From: JAYPUG01 sp038117265
GTDB lineage: Bacteria; Pseudomonadota; Alphaproteobacteria; UBA6615
Assembly: GCA_038117265.1 (NCBI GenBank)
Contig: JAYOFO010000059.1
Span: 1-14,430 of the forward strand
Direction of reading: 5' to 3'
DNA: 14,430 bases
Position numbers and translations under genes: made by a program. This document shows, in pieces, positions 1 through 7,133 of this stretch (positions within the stretch are counted from its first letter, which is position 1; every line of letters begins with the position of its first letter). Under the pieces are notes generated by a model. The model worked only from the letters and a program-made list of their open reading frames with translations. It had not been told where the DNA came from and ran no database searches.

Positions 1-827
1 GCGATCCGCCGGATCGCCGGCTCGACCGTGTCACGCACTTCCTCGCGAAAGGAACGCACGGTCCCGCGCAGGACGACTTCGTCGGGGATCACGTTGTAGG
101 CATCGCCCCCGTGAATCTGGGTCACGGACACGACCAGCGAGTCGATCGGGTCGGTGTTGCGGCTCGTGATCGTCTGCAGCGCCGTCACCAGCTGTGAGGC
201 CACCACGATGCTGTCCACCCCCTGGTGGGGCATGGCGCCGTGGCTGCCGCGCCCGCGCACCACCAGGTCGAAGATGTCGAACGCGGCCATCATCGGGCCG
301 GCGCTGACCGCGAACTCGCCCACGGGCATGCCCGGCCAGTTGTGCATGCCGTAGATCGCCTCGACGGGGAACTGTTCGAACAGCCCCTCCTCCACCATCA
401 CCTCGGCACCGCCTTCGGCCTCCTCGGCCGGCTGGAAGATGAAATAGACCGTGCCGTCGAACTGCTTCGTCTCGGCAAGGTACTTCGCGGCGCCCAGCAG
501 CATCGTCGTATGCCCGTCATGGCCGCAACCGTGCATTCGTCCCGGGCTTTGCGAGCGATGGGCGAAATCGTTGCCCTCCTCCATCGGCAGCGCGTCCATG
601 TCGGCGCGCAGCGCGATCGCGCGGTTGCCCTCGCCCGCCTTTAGCCGGCCGACGACACCGGTCTTTGCGAGCCCGCGATGCACCTCGACGCCGAAGCTTT
701 CGAGCCGTTCGGCGACCAGCGCCGAAGTGCGCTCCTCCTCAAACGCCAGCTCCGGATGGGCGTGAAAGTCGCGCCGCCACTCCGTCAGCAGCCCGTGATC
801 GCGTGCAATCTCGTCCTTGATGTCCAT
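1..827 (-). CDS. M20-family amidohydrolase / hippurate hydrolase-like metallopeptidase (3' end off window)
   Basis: Reading from the ATG at 827-825 gives 275 codons with no stop before the window edge, so the C-terminus is missing. Visible M20 hallmarks are RADMDALP (about residues 74-81), HGCGHDGH (99-106, with Cys101 and His103 as metal ligands), the Glu pair in QPAEEAEGG (132-140) and GMHNWPG (His162), followed by the start of the lid/dimerisation domain (GRGSHGAMPHQGVD). The family hydrolyses N-acyl amino acids or similar amides with a di-metal centre in the cytoplasm; the actual substrate cannot be read from sequence. The start is fixed by a GAGGAG-type ribosome site a few bases upstream, which overlaps the end of the preceding nitrilase gene (gap 10 bases). 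The two are probably co-transcribed and translationally coupled, suggesting a shared role in amide or N-acyl compound breakdown. This frame has no stop in the window. Confidence 0.93.
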   Translation of the reverse strand, partial: MDIKDEIARDHGLLTEWRRDFHAHPELAFEEERTSALVAERLESFGVEVHRGLAKTGVVGRLKAGEGNRAIALRADMDALPMEEGNDFAHRSQSPGRMHGCGHDGHTTMLLGAAKYLAETKQFDGTVYFIFQPAEEAEGGAEVMVEEGLFEQFPVEAIYGMHNWPGMPVGEFAVSAGPMMAAFDIFDLVVRGRGSHGAMPHQGVDSIVVASQLVTALQTITSRNTDPIDSLVVSVTQIHGGDAYNVIPDEVVLRGTVRSFREEVRDTVEPAIRRI

Positions 828-837
828 GTCGGTCTCC

Positions 838-1668
838 TCAGGTGCCGAGCACCCGGTGATCCGCCACCGGGATGCGTGCGCGCACCGAACGCAGATAGTC
901 CAGATCGATCGCCGCCGTCGCGTGTCCCGTCCCCTCGCCCGCCTGGGCACGCACCTGGCCCCAGGGATCGACGATCATCGAATGGCCCCAGCTCGCACGC
1001 TCGTCGTTGCCCTCGGGGTAGGTACCGGTCTGGGCTGCGGCCACGACCCAGGTCTGGGTCTCGATGGCGCGGGCGCGCAGCAGCACCTCCCAATGGTCCT
1101 TGCCCGTCTGGAGCGTGAACGCCGCAGGCACCATGATCACGTCCGCGCCCGCCTCGGCGAGCCGCAGATAGAGTTCGGCAAACCGCAGGTCGTAGCAGAT
1201 CGAGCAGCCAATCCGCGTGTCCCCTGCCAGGTAGGTGACGACATCGCGGCCCGCACCGAAGGTCGCGGACTCTCGGTACTCGCGGCCGTCGGGCGTGGAA
1301 ACATCGAACAGGTGGATTTTGCGGTAACGCGCCAGTTCGTCTCCGTCGCGGCCGAAGGCGAGGGTCGTATTGAGGAAGTCATCTCCGTCCCGTTCGACGA
1401 AGCTGCCGCCGTGAACGAAGACGCCGTGATCGCGCGCCATATCTCGCAAGCACTCATAGGCCGGCCCGCCATCCGCGCCGGAAACCGGCAGTTCCTCGGC
1501 TGCCGCCCGCTTCTCCTCGACGCTGCCCCCCATGAAGGCGAAGACCTCTGGCAGGACCAGCATGTCGGGTGCGTCGGCCGCCACCGCCGCATCGGCAAGC
1601 TCGCGCGCACGCACGAGGTTCGCGGATTTGTCGTTCCGCGTGTTCATCTGGATTGCCGCAATTTTCAT
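838..1668 (-). CDS. Nitrilase-superfamily carbon-nitrogen hydrolase (Nit-type amidase)
   Basis: 276 residues, the usual size for the Nit/omega-amidase branch. All three catalytic residues are visible: Glu41 in LVLPEVF, Lys117 in YRKIHLFD and Cys158 in CSICYDLRF. The C-terminal half carries GKDHWEVLLRARAIE and WGHSMIVDPWG, typical of branch 10 enzymes related to deaminated-glutathione amidase and omega-amidase. It should hydrolyse a small cytosolic amide; a metabolite-repair role (deaminated glutathione) is an inference from family resemblance only. I chose the ATG at 1668 because homology begins at once (MKIAAIQMN). The 52 residues upstream in frame are Arg-rich, unlike the family, and overlap the start region of the divergent manC-like gene. 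The ribosome site is weak. It ends in TGA 10 bases before the M20 hydrolase start and is divergent from the manC-like gene across 106 bases. Confidence 0.92.
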   Translation of the reverse strand: MKIAAIQMNTRNDKSANLVRARELADAAVAADAPDMLVLPEVFAFMGGSVEEKRAAAEELPVSGADGGPAYECLRDMARDHGVFVHGGSFVERDGDDFLNTTLAFGRDGDELARYRKIHLFDVSTPDGREYRESATFGAGRDVVTYLAGDTRIGCSICYDLRFAELYLRLAEAGADVIMVPAAFTLQTGKDHWEVLLRARAIETQTWVVAAAQTGTYPEGNDERASWGHSMIVDPWGQVRAQAGEGTGHATAAIDLDYLRSVRARIPVADHRVLGT

Positions 1669-1719
1669 GGCGGCATCGTAGCCGAGGTGAAAATGCCTGT
1701 CGCGGTTCCGTCGGCGGCG

Positions 1720-1748
1720 TTGGCGTGCGCGCCAAAACCCGCTAGCAA
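1720..1748 (+). promoter_or_regulatory. Possible sigma-70 promoter for the manC-like gene
   Basis: TTGGCG at 1720-1725 and TAGCAA at 1743-1748 are separated by 17 bases, placing a start of transcription near 1755, about 20 bases before the GTG. It resembles other putative promoters here in having a -10 that begins TAG. It lies in the 106-base divergent gap shared with the nitrilase gene. By eye only; moderate match to consensus. Confidence 0.28.
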
Positions 1749-1774
1749 GGGAACTTGTAATCGGGAGGCCACTC

Positions 1775-3181
1775 GTGGCGAACGGTCTGATCACACCCGT
1801 CATCCTGTCGGGCGGCGCGGGCACACGGCTCTAGCCCATGAGCCGGCGCGACTATCCCAAACAGTTCCTGCCCCTGGCGGGCGACAATTCCATGCTTCAG
1901 GACACCGCGCTGCGGGTCGATGTGCCCGGCCGGTTCGCACCACCCCTCGTCGTGTGCAACGAGGAACACCGGTTCATGGTCGCCGAGCAGCTTCGCCGCC
2001 AGGATGCCGACCCTTCCGGAATTCTGCTCGAACCCGTCGGGCGCAACACCGCACCCGCCTTGACCGCTGCCGCACTGTGGCTGCTCGCGCGGGACCCGGA
2101 CGCCGTCATGCTGGTCCTGCCGTCGGATCACGTGGTGCAGGATATCCGCGCCTTTCGCGAGGCGGCCGCGGCCGCGGCCAGCGCGGCACAGGCGGGCCTG
2201 CTGGTCACCTTCGGGGTCGCGCCGCGCGCACCCGAAACCGGGTTCGGCTACATCGCGGCCGGCGCACCGGTGGAAGGTCTCGACGGGGTGCGCCATGTCG
2301 CCGGTTTCGTCGAGTAGCCCGACCGGCCGACCGCCGAAGGGTTCGTTGCGGGCGGCAACCATTTCTGGAACAGCGGCATGTTCGTCTTCCGCGCCGACAC
2401 GCTGCTCGCCGAGATCGAACGCCTGACGCCGGAAACGGCGACGGTCTGCCGCGCGGCACTGGCCGCCGGCACCGAGGATCTCGACTTCTTACGCCTCGAC
2501 GCCGCCGCATTCGGTAACGCCCCGGCGCAATCCATCGACTACGCGGTGATGGAGAAAACGGACCATGCCGCCGTCGTGCCCGTCGATATGGGCTGGTCGG
2601 ACGTCGGTTCCTGGCGTGCCTTGTGGGAGATCGGCTCGAAGGACAATGCAGGCAACGTCATCGTCGGCGATGTGGTGCAGGTCGGCGCGCGCGACTGCTA
2701 CCTGCGCTCGGACGGAACGCTTGTCGCGGCGATCGGGCTCGAGGATTTCGTGGTTGTCGCATCTGCCGACGCCGTGCTGGTCGCACCCAAGGACGATGTG
2801 CAGCAGGTCCGCGTTATCGTCGAACAGCTGGGACAGACCGGGCGGGCAGAAGCCGTCACCTTCCCCGAGGTCTATCGGCCCTGGGGCTGGTACAAGACGC
2901 TGAACACCGGCCCGGGGTTCCACGTCAAGCGGATCACCCTGCATCCAGGCGGCGAAGTGCGCCTGCGCCGCCACCGCCATGCCGCCCAGCACTGGATGGT
3001 GGTGGACGGGATCGCCGAGGTCACGCTCGAGGCGGAAACCCATCGCATCGAGCCGGGCGCATCCATCTCGATCCCGGCGGGCGCGGCACACGCGCTGGCC
3101 ACCGCGGACAACCGGGAATTGACGCTGATCGAGGTGCAGGCCGGCCCCAATGCCGGACGCGACGAGTTCGAACGGCTCTGA
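1775..3181 (+). pseudogene. manC: manC/algA-like mannose-1-phosphate guanylyltransferase / mannose-6-phosphate isomerase interrupted by two in-frame amber codons
   Basis: One continuous frame of 469 codons runs from GTG 1775 to TGA 3179-3181. GGGAGG at 1763-1768 lies 6 bases before the GTG, a strong ribosome site. The frame is interrupted by TAG at 1832-1834 (codon 20) and TAG at 2315-2317 (codon 181). The first sits in the pyrophosphorylase signature where the family has Trp (SGGAGTRL-stop-PMSR; normally RLWPLSR). The second sits in the FVEKP motif where the family has the sugar-phosphate-binding Lys (GFVE-stop-PDRPTAEGF). Everything else in the nucleotidyltransferase domain looks intact and in frame: EPVGRNTAPA, LPSDHVV, ETGFGYI, WNSGMFVF, SIDYAVMEK, MGWSDVGSW. 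The C-terminal type II isomerase cupin (codons about 370-468) is degenerate: Gln, Arg and Glu of the usual QxHxHRxEHW are Arg398, Ala403 and Gln405, and the usual LGEDDIVR...YGR tail is missing. The intact enzyme would make GDP-mannose for surface polysaccharide. No other GDP-mannose or polysaccharide gene is nearby. Most likely a recent pseudogene; readthrough or sequence error remain possible. Confidence 0.85.
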
Positions 3182-3204
3182 CTTGGGCCGAATCGTGGGA
3201 TTCC

Positions 3205-3239
3205 GCGCGCTTGCCCGCGCGCGCCCGGGAGCCTAGGTT
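3205..3239 (+). promoter_or_regulatory. Possible promoter for the aminotransferase gene
   Basis: TTGCCC at 3211-3216 and TAGGTT at 3234-3239 are 17 bases apart, about 40 bases before the ATG. The -35 hexamer is flanked symmetrically by GCGCGC (3205-3210 and 3217-3222), which could form a short stem with the hexamer as its loop. This lies in the 96-base gap after the manC-like frame. Visual match only. Confidence 0.33.
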
Positions 3240-3277
3240 TCCGCCTCGAAACGATCTTTCAATCAGGAGACGGCCCC

Positions 3278-4681
3278 ATGGCACCGTCCGACCGCACCCA
3301 GTTCGCCCCCAATTCCCCGGCGGCGCGTGATATCGCCTACTACCTGCACCCGTTCACCAACGCCAAGGCGCACGAGGCGAACGGCCCGTTCATCGTCAAC
3401 AAGGGCAAGGGCATCTACGTCTACGACGATCAAGGCCGCAAATATATCGAGGGCATGGCGGGCCTGTGGTGTACCTCGCTGGGCTTCGGCGAGGAGCGGC
3501 TGGCCAAGGTGGCCTATGAGCAGATGCTGGAGCTGCCCTACATCCAGGGCTTCACCCACCGGTCGAACGAGGTGGCGATCGACCTGGCCGAGAAGCTGGT
3601 CGGCATGGCGCCCAACAACATGGGCAAGGTGTTCTTCACCAATTCTGGCTCCGAGGCCAACGACACCCAGGTGAAGATCGTCTGGTACTACAACAACGCC
3701 CGCGGCAAGCCCGAGAAGAAGAAGATCATCGGCCGCCACAAGGCCTATCACGGCATCACCCTGGCCGCCGCCAGCCTGACCGGCGTCGAGTACGCCCAGA
3801 AGGGCTTCGACGTGCCGCTCGACCGGTTCCTGCACGTCCGCACGCCGCACTATTGGCGCGAGGGGCAGGACGGCGAGAGCGAAGAGGAGTTCGCCTCGCG
3901 CCTGGCGCAGGAGCTGGACGATTTGATCGTGGCAGAGGGCCCCGACACAGTGGCGGCCTTCATCGCCGAGCCGGTGATGGGCGCCGGCGGGCTGATCCCG
4001 CCGCCCGCGACCTATTTCGAGAAGATCCAGGCGGTGCTCAAGAAGCACGACGTGCTGATGATTGCCGACGAGGTGATCACCGGCTTCATGCGCACCGGCA
4101 ACATGTTCGCGTGCGAGACCTACGACATCCGGCCGGACCTGATGTCGATCGCCAAGGCCCTGTCGTCGGCCTACCTGCCGATCGGCGCCGTGCTGATGAC
4201 CGACGAGATCTACCAGGTCCTGCGCGATGGCGGCGACAAGTACGGCATGTGGAACACCGGCTACACCTATTCCGGCCATCCCGTGTCGGCGCGCGTGGCG
4301 CTCGAGACGTTGCGGATCTATGAGGAGCGCGACACGCTCGGCCATGTCCGCTCGGTGATGGGCACCTTCCAGGAACAGTTCGCGAAGTTCGCGGATCACC
4401 CGCTGGTCGGCGAGGTGCGCGGCGTCGGACTGTTCGCCGCCATGGAGCTGACGCCCGACAAGGAGAACAAGGGCACATTCGATCCGGCCGCCAGGGTCGC
4501 GCCGGGCATGATGGCCCGCGCCCAGGCTCACGGCCTGATCATGCGCGCGCTGCCGTCGGATTCCGTGGCCCTGTGCCCGCCGCTGATCATCAACGAGGCC
4601 GAGATCGGCATGTGCATGGAGCGTGCGGCCAAGGCGCTGGACGAGACATGGGCACACGTGCAGGCCGAGGGCCTCGTCTGA
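3278..4681 (+). CDS. Class III PLP-dependent omega-aminotransferase (amine/diamine:pyruvate type)
   Basis: 467 residues, normal for the family. A cytosolic fold-type I transaminase. Visible motifs are MAGLWCTSLGFG (60-71), TNSGSEANDTQVK (121-133, phosphate binding), AYHGIT (156-161), AEPVMGAGG (230-238), MIADEVITGFMRTG (261-274, with Asp264 contacting the PLP pyridine nitrogen) and SIAKALSSAYLPIGA (catalytic Lys293). The overall pattern resembles pyruvate-dependent amine transaminases such as SpuC-type putrescine:pyruvate and beta-alanine/omega-amino acid enzymes. The exact amine donor cannot be fixed from sequence. AGGAGA 7 bases upstream supports the ATG at 3278. The gene follows the broken manC-like frame by 96 bases, and a putative promoter lies in that gap. 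The cupin gene downstream starts 79 bases after the TGA and appears to have its own promoter, so co-function is not implied strongly. No anomalies in the active site. Confidence 0.95.
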   Translation: MAPSDRTQFAPNSPAARDIAYYLHPFTNAKAHEANGPFIVNKGKGIYVYDDQGRKYIEGMAGLWCTSLGFGEERLAKVAYEQMLELPYIQGFTHRSNEVAIDLAEKLVGMAPNNMGKVFFTNSGSEANDTQVKIVWYYNNARGKPEKKKIIGRHKAYHGITLAAASLTGVEYAQKGFDVPLDRFLHVRTPHYWREGQDGESEEEFASRLAQELDDLIVAEGPDTVAAFIAEPVMGAGGLIPPPATYFEKIQAVLKKHDVLMIADEVITGFMRTGNMFACETYDIRPDLMSIAKALSSAYLPIGAVLMTDEIYQVLRDGGDKYGMWNTGYTYSGHPVSARVALETLRIYEERDTLGHVRSVMGTFQEQFAKFADHPLVGEVRGVGLFAAMELTPDKENKGTFDPAARVAPGMMARAQAHGLIMRALPSDSVALCPPLIINEAEIGMCMERAAKALDETWAHVQAEGLV

Positions 4682-4687
4682 TCGGGA

Positions 4688-4716
4688 TTGCCGCCCATAC
4701 GCAGGCCGACTAGCAT
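4688..4716 (+). promoter_or_regulatory. Possible promoter for the small cupin gene
   Basis: TTGCCG at 4688-4693 and TAGCAT at 4711-4716 with a 17-base spacer, immediately after the aminotransferase stop and about 45 bases before the cupin ATG. It has the same form (TTGCCG, TAGnAT) as the putative fabI promoter in this window, which raises confidence a little. Confidence 0.4.
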
Positions 4717-4760
4717 GACGAGAAGGGCGTGAAGCACCTGAGGAACAAGGGGAAACAGCC

Positions 4761-5183
4761 ATGAGCGAAGCAATAGCGATGGATACGGCCTCCGATGCGG
4801 GCTACGTGGTCAATCGCGGGAATGAACCCAATGTGGTGCCCGGTCGCCGGGCGTTCTTCGACTACATCGAGCTGGGCGTGACGGATGCCACCGACGGCAA
4901 GCTGCGGGTCCAGATCACAAAGGCGAAGCAGGGCCTGACGCGCCCCACCGGCTGGCACACGCATATCTGCGAAGGGCAGTTCGTCTACATGCTCGACGGC
5001 TGGCTCGATCTCGCCTTCGCCGACGGCACCGTGCATCTGGAGCCAGGCGATTCGATCTATATTGGCGGCGGCGTACCCCACAACGAGACCGGCACGTCCG
5101 ACACGTTCGAGCTGATCGAGATTTCGATCCCGGCCGAGCTGGGCACCGAACCGTGCGCCCCGCCGCCGGGATGCGAAGCCTAG
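4761..5183 (+). CDS. Small single-domain cupin protein
   Basis: 140 residues, no signal peptide or membrane segment. Cupin motif 1 is GWHTHICEGQFVYMLDG (64-80), with His66 and His68 as expected metal ligands and Gln73 where Glu is often found. Motif 2 is PGDSIYIGGGVPHNE (95-109), with His107 in the PxGxxH-type position. The metal site therefore looks usable. Cupins of this size act as small-molecule oxygenases, isomerases or sensors, and the substrate cannot be named. The tail is Pro- and Cys-rich (PCAPPPGCEA). The AAGGGG-type ribosome site ahead of the ATG is good. The TAG stop is followed 15 bases later by a strong hairpin, so this gene seems to end a transcript separate from hemA. It is not closely related to the two tandem cupins at 7159-8411. 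Confidence 0.88.
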   Translation: MSEAIAMDTASDAGYVVNRGNEPNVVPGRRAFFDYIELGVTDATDGKLRVQITKAKQGLTRPTGWHTHICEGQFVYMLDGWLDLAFADGTVHLEPGDSIYIGGGVPHNETGTSDTFELIEISIPAELGTEPCAPPPGCEA

Positions 5184-5198
5184 GTTCGATTCCATTCC

Positions 5199-5239
5199 GG
5201 GGCCGTGCGGCAATTTTAACCATTGCGCCGGACGGCCCC
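5199..5239 (+). terminator. Strong GC-rich hairpin after the cupin gene
   Basis: Outer arms GGGGCCGT (5199-5206) and ACGGCCCC (5232-5239) pair perfectly. An inner, slightly bulged stem ends in CAAT (5211-5214) against ATTG (5222-5225), around an AT-rich loop of about 7 bases. It starts 15 bases after the cupin TAG. There is no U-tract after the 3' arm, so it is not a textbook intrinsic terminator. It may act as a U-less terminator, an mRNA 3'-end stabiliser, or a bidirectional barrier before hemA. Confidence 0.5.
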
Positions 5240-5269
5240 ATGCGGAACATCCACTTGCCTGGATCGGTT

Positions 5270-5309
5270 CCGGTAGGGCATTCAGGATTCGTTAGCCATA
5301 CCGGATAAT
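5270..5309 (+). promoter_or_regulatory. Possible hemA promoter with an inverted repeat
   Basis: GATAAT at 5304-5309 is a good -10, but the -35 at 17 bases (TTCAGG, 5281-5286) is weak, which suggests activator dependence. The inverted repeat CCGGTA (5270-5275) / TACCGG (5299-5304) brackets the core, with 23 bases between arms, and its right arm touches the -10. It could be an operator or chance. Transcription would start near 5316, about 40 bases before the hemA ATG. Confidence 0.33.
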
Positions 5310-5323
5310 ATTGCGAGGATATC

Positions 5324-5342
5324 GGGACGCACCGGTGCGCCC
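5324..5342 (+). promoter_or_regulatory. Palindrome/hairpin in the hemA leader next to the ribosome site
   Basis: CGCACCGGTGCG (5328-5339) is a perfect 12-base palindrome, extended by GGG (5324-5326) and CCC (5340-5342) with one bulged A. It ends 14 bases before the hemA ATG, directly before the weak ribosome site (GGGACGGCGAG). It could be an RNA hairpin that tunes hemA translation or a DNA operator. Chance is possible in such GC-rich DNA. Confidence 0.35.
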
Positions 5343-5356
5343 GGCGGGACGGCGAG

Positions 5357-6568
5357 ATGGACTACGAACAGTTTTTTGCAAACAATCTGAATGGCTTGCG
5401 GACCGAGGGCCGGTATCGCGAGTTCGCCGACCTCGAGCGTATCTCGGGCGACTTCCCGCGCGCCGTGCGCCACGTCGCGGGTGGCACCCAGGACATCGTC
5501 GTGTGGTGCGCTAACGACTATATGGGCATGGGCCAAAACCCCGAGGTGATCGCGGCCATGCACGAGGCGCTCGACAAGTCGGGCGCGGGCGCGGGCGGCA
5601 CGCGCAACATCTCGGGCACCAACCACTATCACGTGCTGCTGGAAGAGGAACTCGCCGACCTGCACCGCAAGGAGGCGGCGCTGCTGTTCACCTCGGGCTA
5701 CGTCGCCAACTGGACGACGCTGTCGACCCTGGCCTCGATGCTGCCCGAATGCCTCGTCGTGTCGGACGCACTCAACCACAATTCGATGATCGAGGGCATC
5801 CGCCACGGCCGCTCGGACAAGGCAATCTTCCGCCACAACGACCCCGCGCATCTCGACGAGATCCTCGCCGCAGCCGGCCCCGACCGGGCCAAGCTGGTCG
5901 CTTTCGAATCCGTCTATTCGATGGACGGCGACATCGCGCCGATCGCCGAAATCGTCGAGGTGGCCGAGCGCCACAACGCCCTGACCTACCTCGACGAGGT
6001 GCACGCGGTAGGCATGTACGGCGAACGCGGCGCGGGCGTGGCCGAGCGCGACGGGCTGATGCACCGGATCGACATCGTCCAGGGCACGCTGGGCAAGGCC
6101 TTCGGCAATGTCGGTGGCTACATCGCGGCGTCAGCGTCGCTCGTGGATTTCGTGCGCTCGAACGGCGCCGGGTTCATCTTCTCGACCTCTTTGCCGCCGC
6201 ACGTTGCGGCGGGCGCGCGGACGGCCATCCGAATCCTCAAGGCCGACAATTCGCTGCGCGTGCGCCACCAGGAGCGCGCCGCGACCCTGAAGCGGCGCCT
6301 GGCGGAGGCGGGCATGGAGGTGATGCCGTCGGACAGCCACATCGTCCCGGTCTTCGTCGGCGACGCGCGGCTGTGCAAGATCGCCAGCGACGAGCTGCTC
6401 GACCGCCACGGAATCTACGTCCAGCCGATCAACTTCCCGACCGTGCCGCGCGGCACCGAGCGCCTGCGCATCGCGCCGACGCCGCTGCACGACGACGCGA
6501 TGATGGATCATCTCGTGGCCGCATTCGAGGACGTGTGGACGCGCCTGAACCTGCGTTCGGCCGCCTGA
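5357..6568 (+). CDS. hemA: 5-aminolevulinate synthase (C4/Shemin pathway)
   Basis: 403 residues, the normal bacterial length. Condenses glycine with succinyl-CoA to 5-aminolevulinate, the committed step of haem and other tetrapyrroles, in the cytoplasm with PLP. The chain begins MDYEQFFANNLNGLRTEGRYR, typical of alphaproteobacterial enzymes. Visible features are the glycine-rich GAGAGGTRNISGTNHYHVLLE region (about 76-96), SDALNHNSMIEGIRHG (His141, PLP stacking), ESVYSMDGD (184-192), YLDEVHAVGMYG (Asp213) and the Schiff-base Lys247 in QGTLGKAFGNVGGY. These distinguish it from the sister alpha-oxoamine synthases Kbl and BioF, together with the C-terminal QPINFPTVPRGTERLRIAPTP. The start is set by homology; the ribosome site is weak. 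Ends in TGA 16 bases before a PadR-like gene, so the two are very probably one operon. Presence of this gene is a strong alphaproteobacterial marker. Confidence 0.98.
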   Translation: MDYEQFFANNLNGLRTEGRYREFADLERISGDFPRAVRHVAGGTQDIVVWCANDYMGMGQNPEVIAAMHEALDKSGAGAGGTRNISGTNHYHVLLEEELADLHRKEAALLFTSGYVANWTTLSTLASMLPECLVVSDALNHNSMIEGIRHGRSDKAIFRHNDPAHLDEILAAAGPDRAKLVAFESVYSMDGDIAPIAEIVEVAERHNALTYLDEVHAVGMYGERGAGVAERDGLMHRIDIVQGTLGKAFGNVGGYIAASASLVDFVRSNGAGFIFSTSLPPHVAAGARTAIRILKADNSLRVRHQERAATLKRRLAEAGMEVMPSDSHIVPVFVGDARLCKIASDELLDRHGIYVQPINFPTVPRGTERLRIAPTPLHDDAMMDHLVAAFEDVWTRLNLRSAA

Positions 6569-6584
6569 GCCCCCGGGAAAACCG

Positions 6585-7133
6585 ATGTACCGCGACAAGA
6601 CACTGATCCCGACCGAGGCGCTGCGCCTCTGCATGCTGGGAACGCTCGCGGTGCGCCCCCACACCTACGCCGAACTCGCACGCGAGGTCCGCGCCTTCGC
6701 CAGCCGCATCGTCGGCCCGTCGCTCGACCTGATGGGCCTGTCGATCGAGGTGCTGCGCGCCGAGGGGCTGGTCCGCCCGACCGAGAAGACCGACGACCCG
6801 GCGGACGCCATCCTCGAACTGACCGATACCGGCCGCGCCGAGCTGCGCGAGCTGCTGGTCTCGAACCTGCGCAGCCCGGTGGACGGCAACTCGCAACTCG
6901 TCTTCGCGCTGAAGCTGCGCTTCCTGCACCTGCTGTCGGATGCCGATGCGCACGACCAGGTCGCGCGGATGCGCGAAATCTCGGAGAACGAACGCGCCCG
7001 CCTGCTCGACCTCAAGGCGCGCTATGGCGCCGAGCCGGGCCGCTTCGACGCCTGGCTCGACATCCAGCTTGCGGAAGTCGACGAGCGGCTCGCCTGGCTC
7101 GCCTCGCTCGAGGGGAACCAGGCGGCCCAATAG
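6585..7133 (+). CDS. PadR-like winged-helix transcriptional regulator
   Basis: 182 residues. The N-terminal ~85 residues have the PadR pattern: a helix entering with LRLCMLGTLAVRPHTYAELAREVR, a recognition-helix region SLDLMGLSIEVLRAEGLVRP, and a wing ending in LELTDTGRAELRELL. The C-terminal half (about 95-175) is helical and charged, with heptad-like Leu/Ala spacing (RFLHLLSDADAHDQ, MREISENERARLLDLK, LAEVDERLAWLASLE), consistent with the dimerising coiled region of the family. It is probably a cytosolic DNA-binding repressor that senses a small ligand. It begins 16 bases after hemA with no room for a separate promoter, so it should be co-transcribed with hemA; control of tetrapyrrole genes is a reasonable but unproven inference. 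The family assignment is by pattern and is less certain than for neighbouring enzymes. It ends in TAG, 25 bases before the stop of the convergent cupin gene. Confidence 0.75.
   Translation: MYRDKTLIPTEALRLCMLGTLAVRPHTYAELAREVRAFASRIVGPSLDLMGLSIEVLRAEGLVRPTEKTDDPADAILELTDTGRAELRELLVSNLRSPVDGNSQLVFALKLRFLHLLSDADAHDQVARMREISENERARLLDLKARYGAEPGRFDAWLDIQLAEVDERLAWLASLEGNQAAQ

Noticed and set aside
1832..2317. Genome-wide reassignment of UAG as a sense codon to explain the manC ambers.
   Set aside because: UAG ends at least eight of the fourteen complete ordinary genes here (small cupin, PadR-like, both tandem cupins, SDR, pdxH, yihY-type, aroC). The PadR-like gene even ends in TAGCCC, the same context as both manC ambers, so the context is not a special readthrough signal.
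1838..2317. A separate 159-codon gene starting at the ATG just after the first amber.
   Set aside because: It has no ribosome site, is in the manC frame, and would lack the nucleotide-binding loop. At most it reflects reinitiation.
817..2517. Long plus-strand frame of 566 codons.
   Set aside because: It runs antisense to the nitrilase gene and out of frame with manC, with Arg-rich low-complexity content typical of GC-rich shadow frames.
3263..4762. Long minus-strand frame of 499 codons over the aminotransferase.
   Set aside because: It is the complement of a well-conserved PLP enzyme and has no recognisable domain.
5254..5267. FNR-like box ahead of hemA (TTGCCTGGATCGG).
   Set aside because: The half-sites are one base too close, and the right half reads ATCGG, so it does not fit TTGAT-N4-ATCAA.
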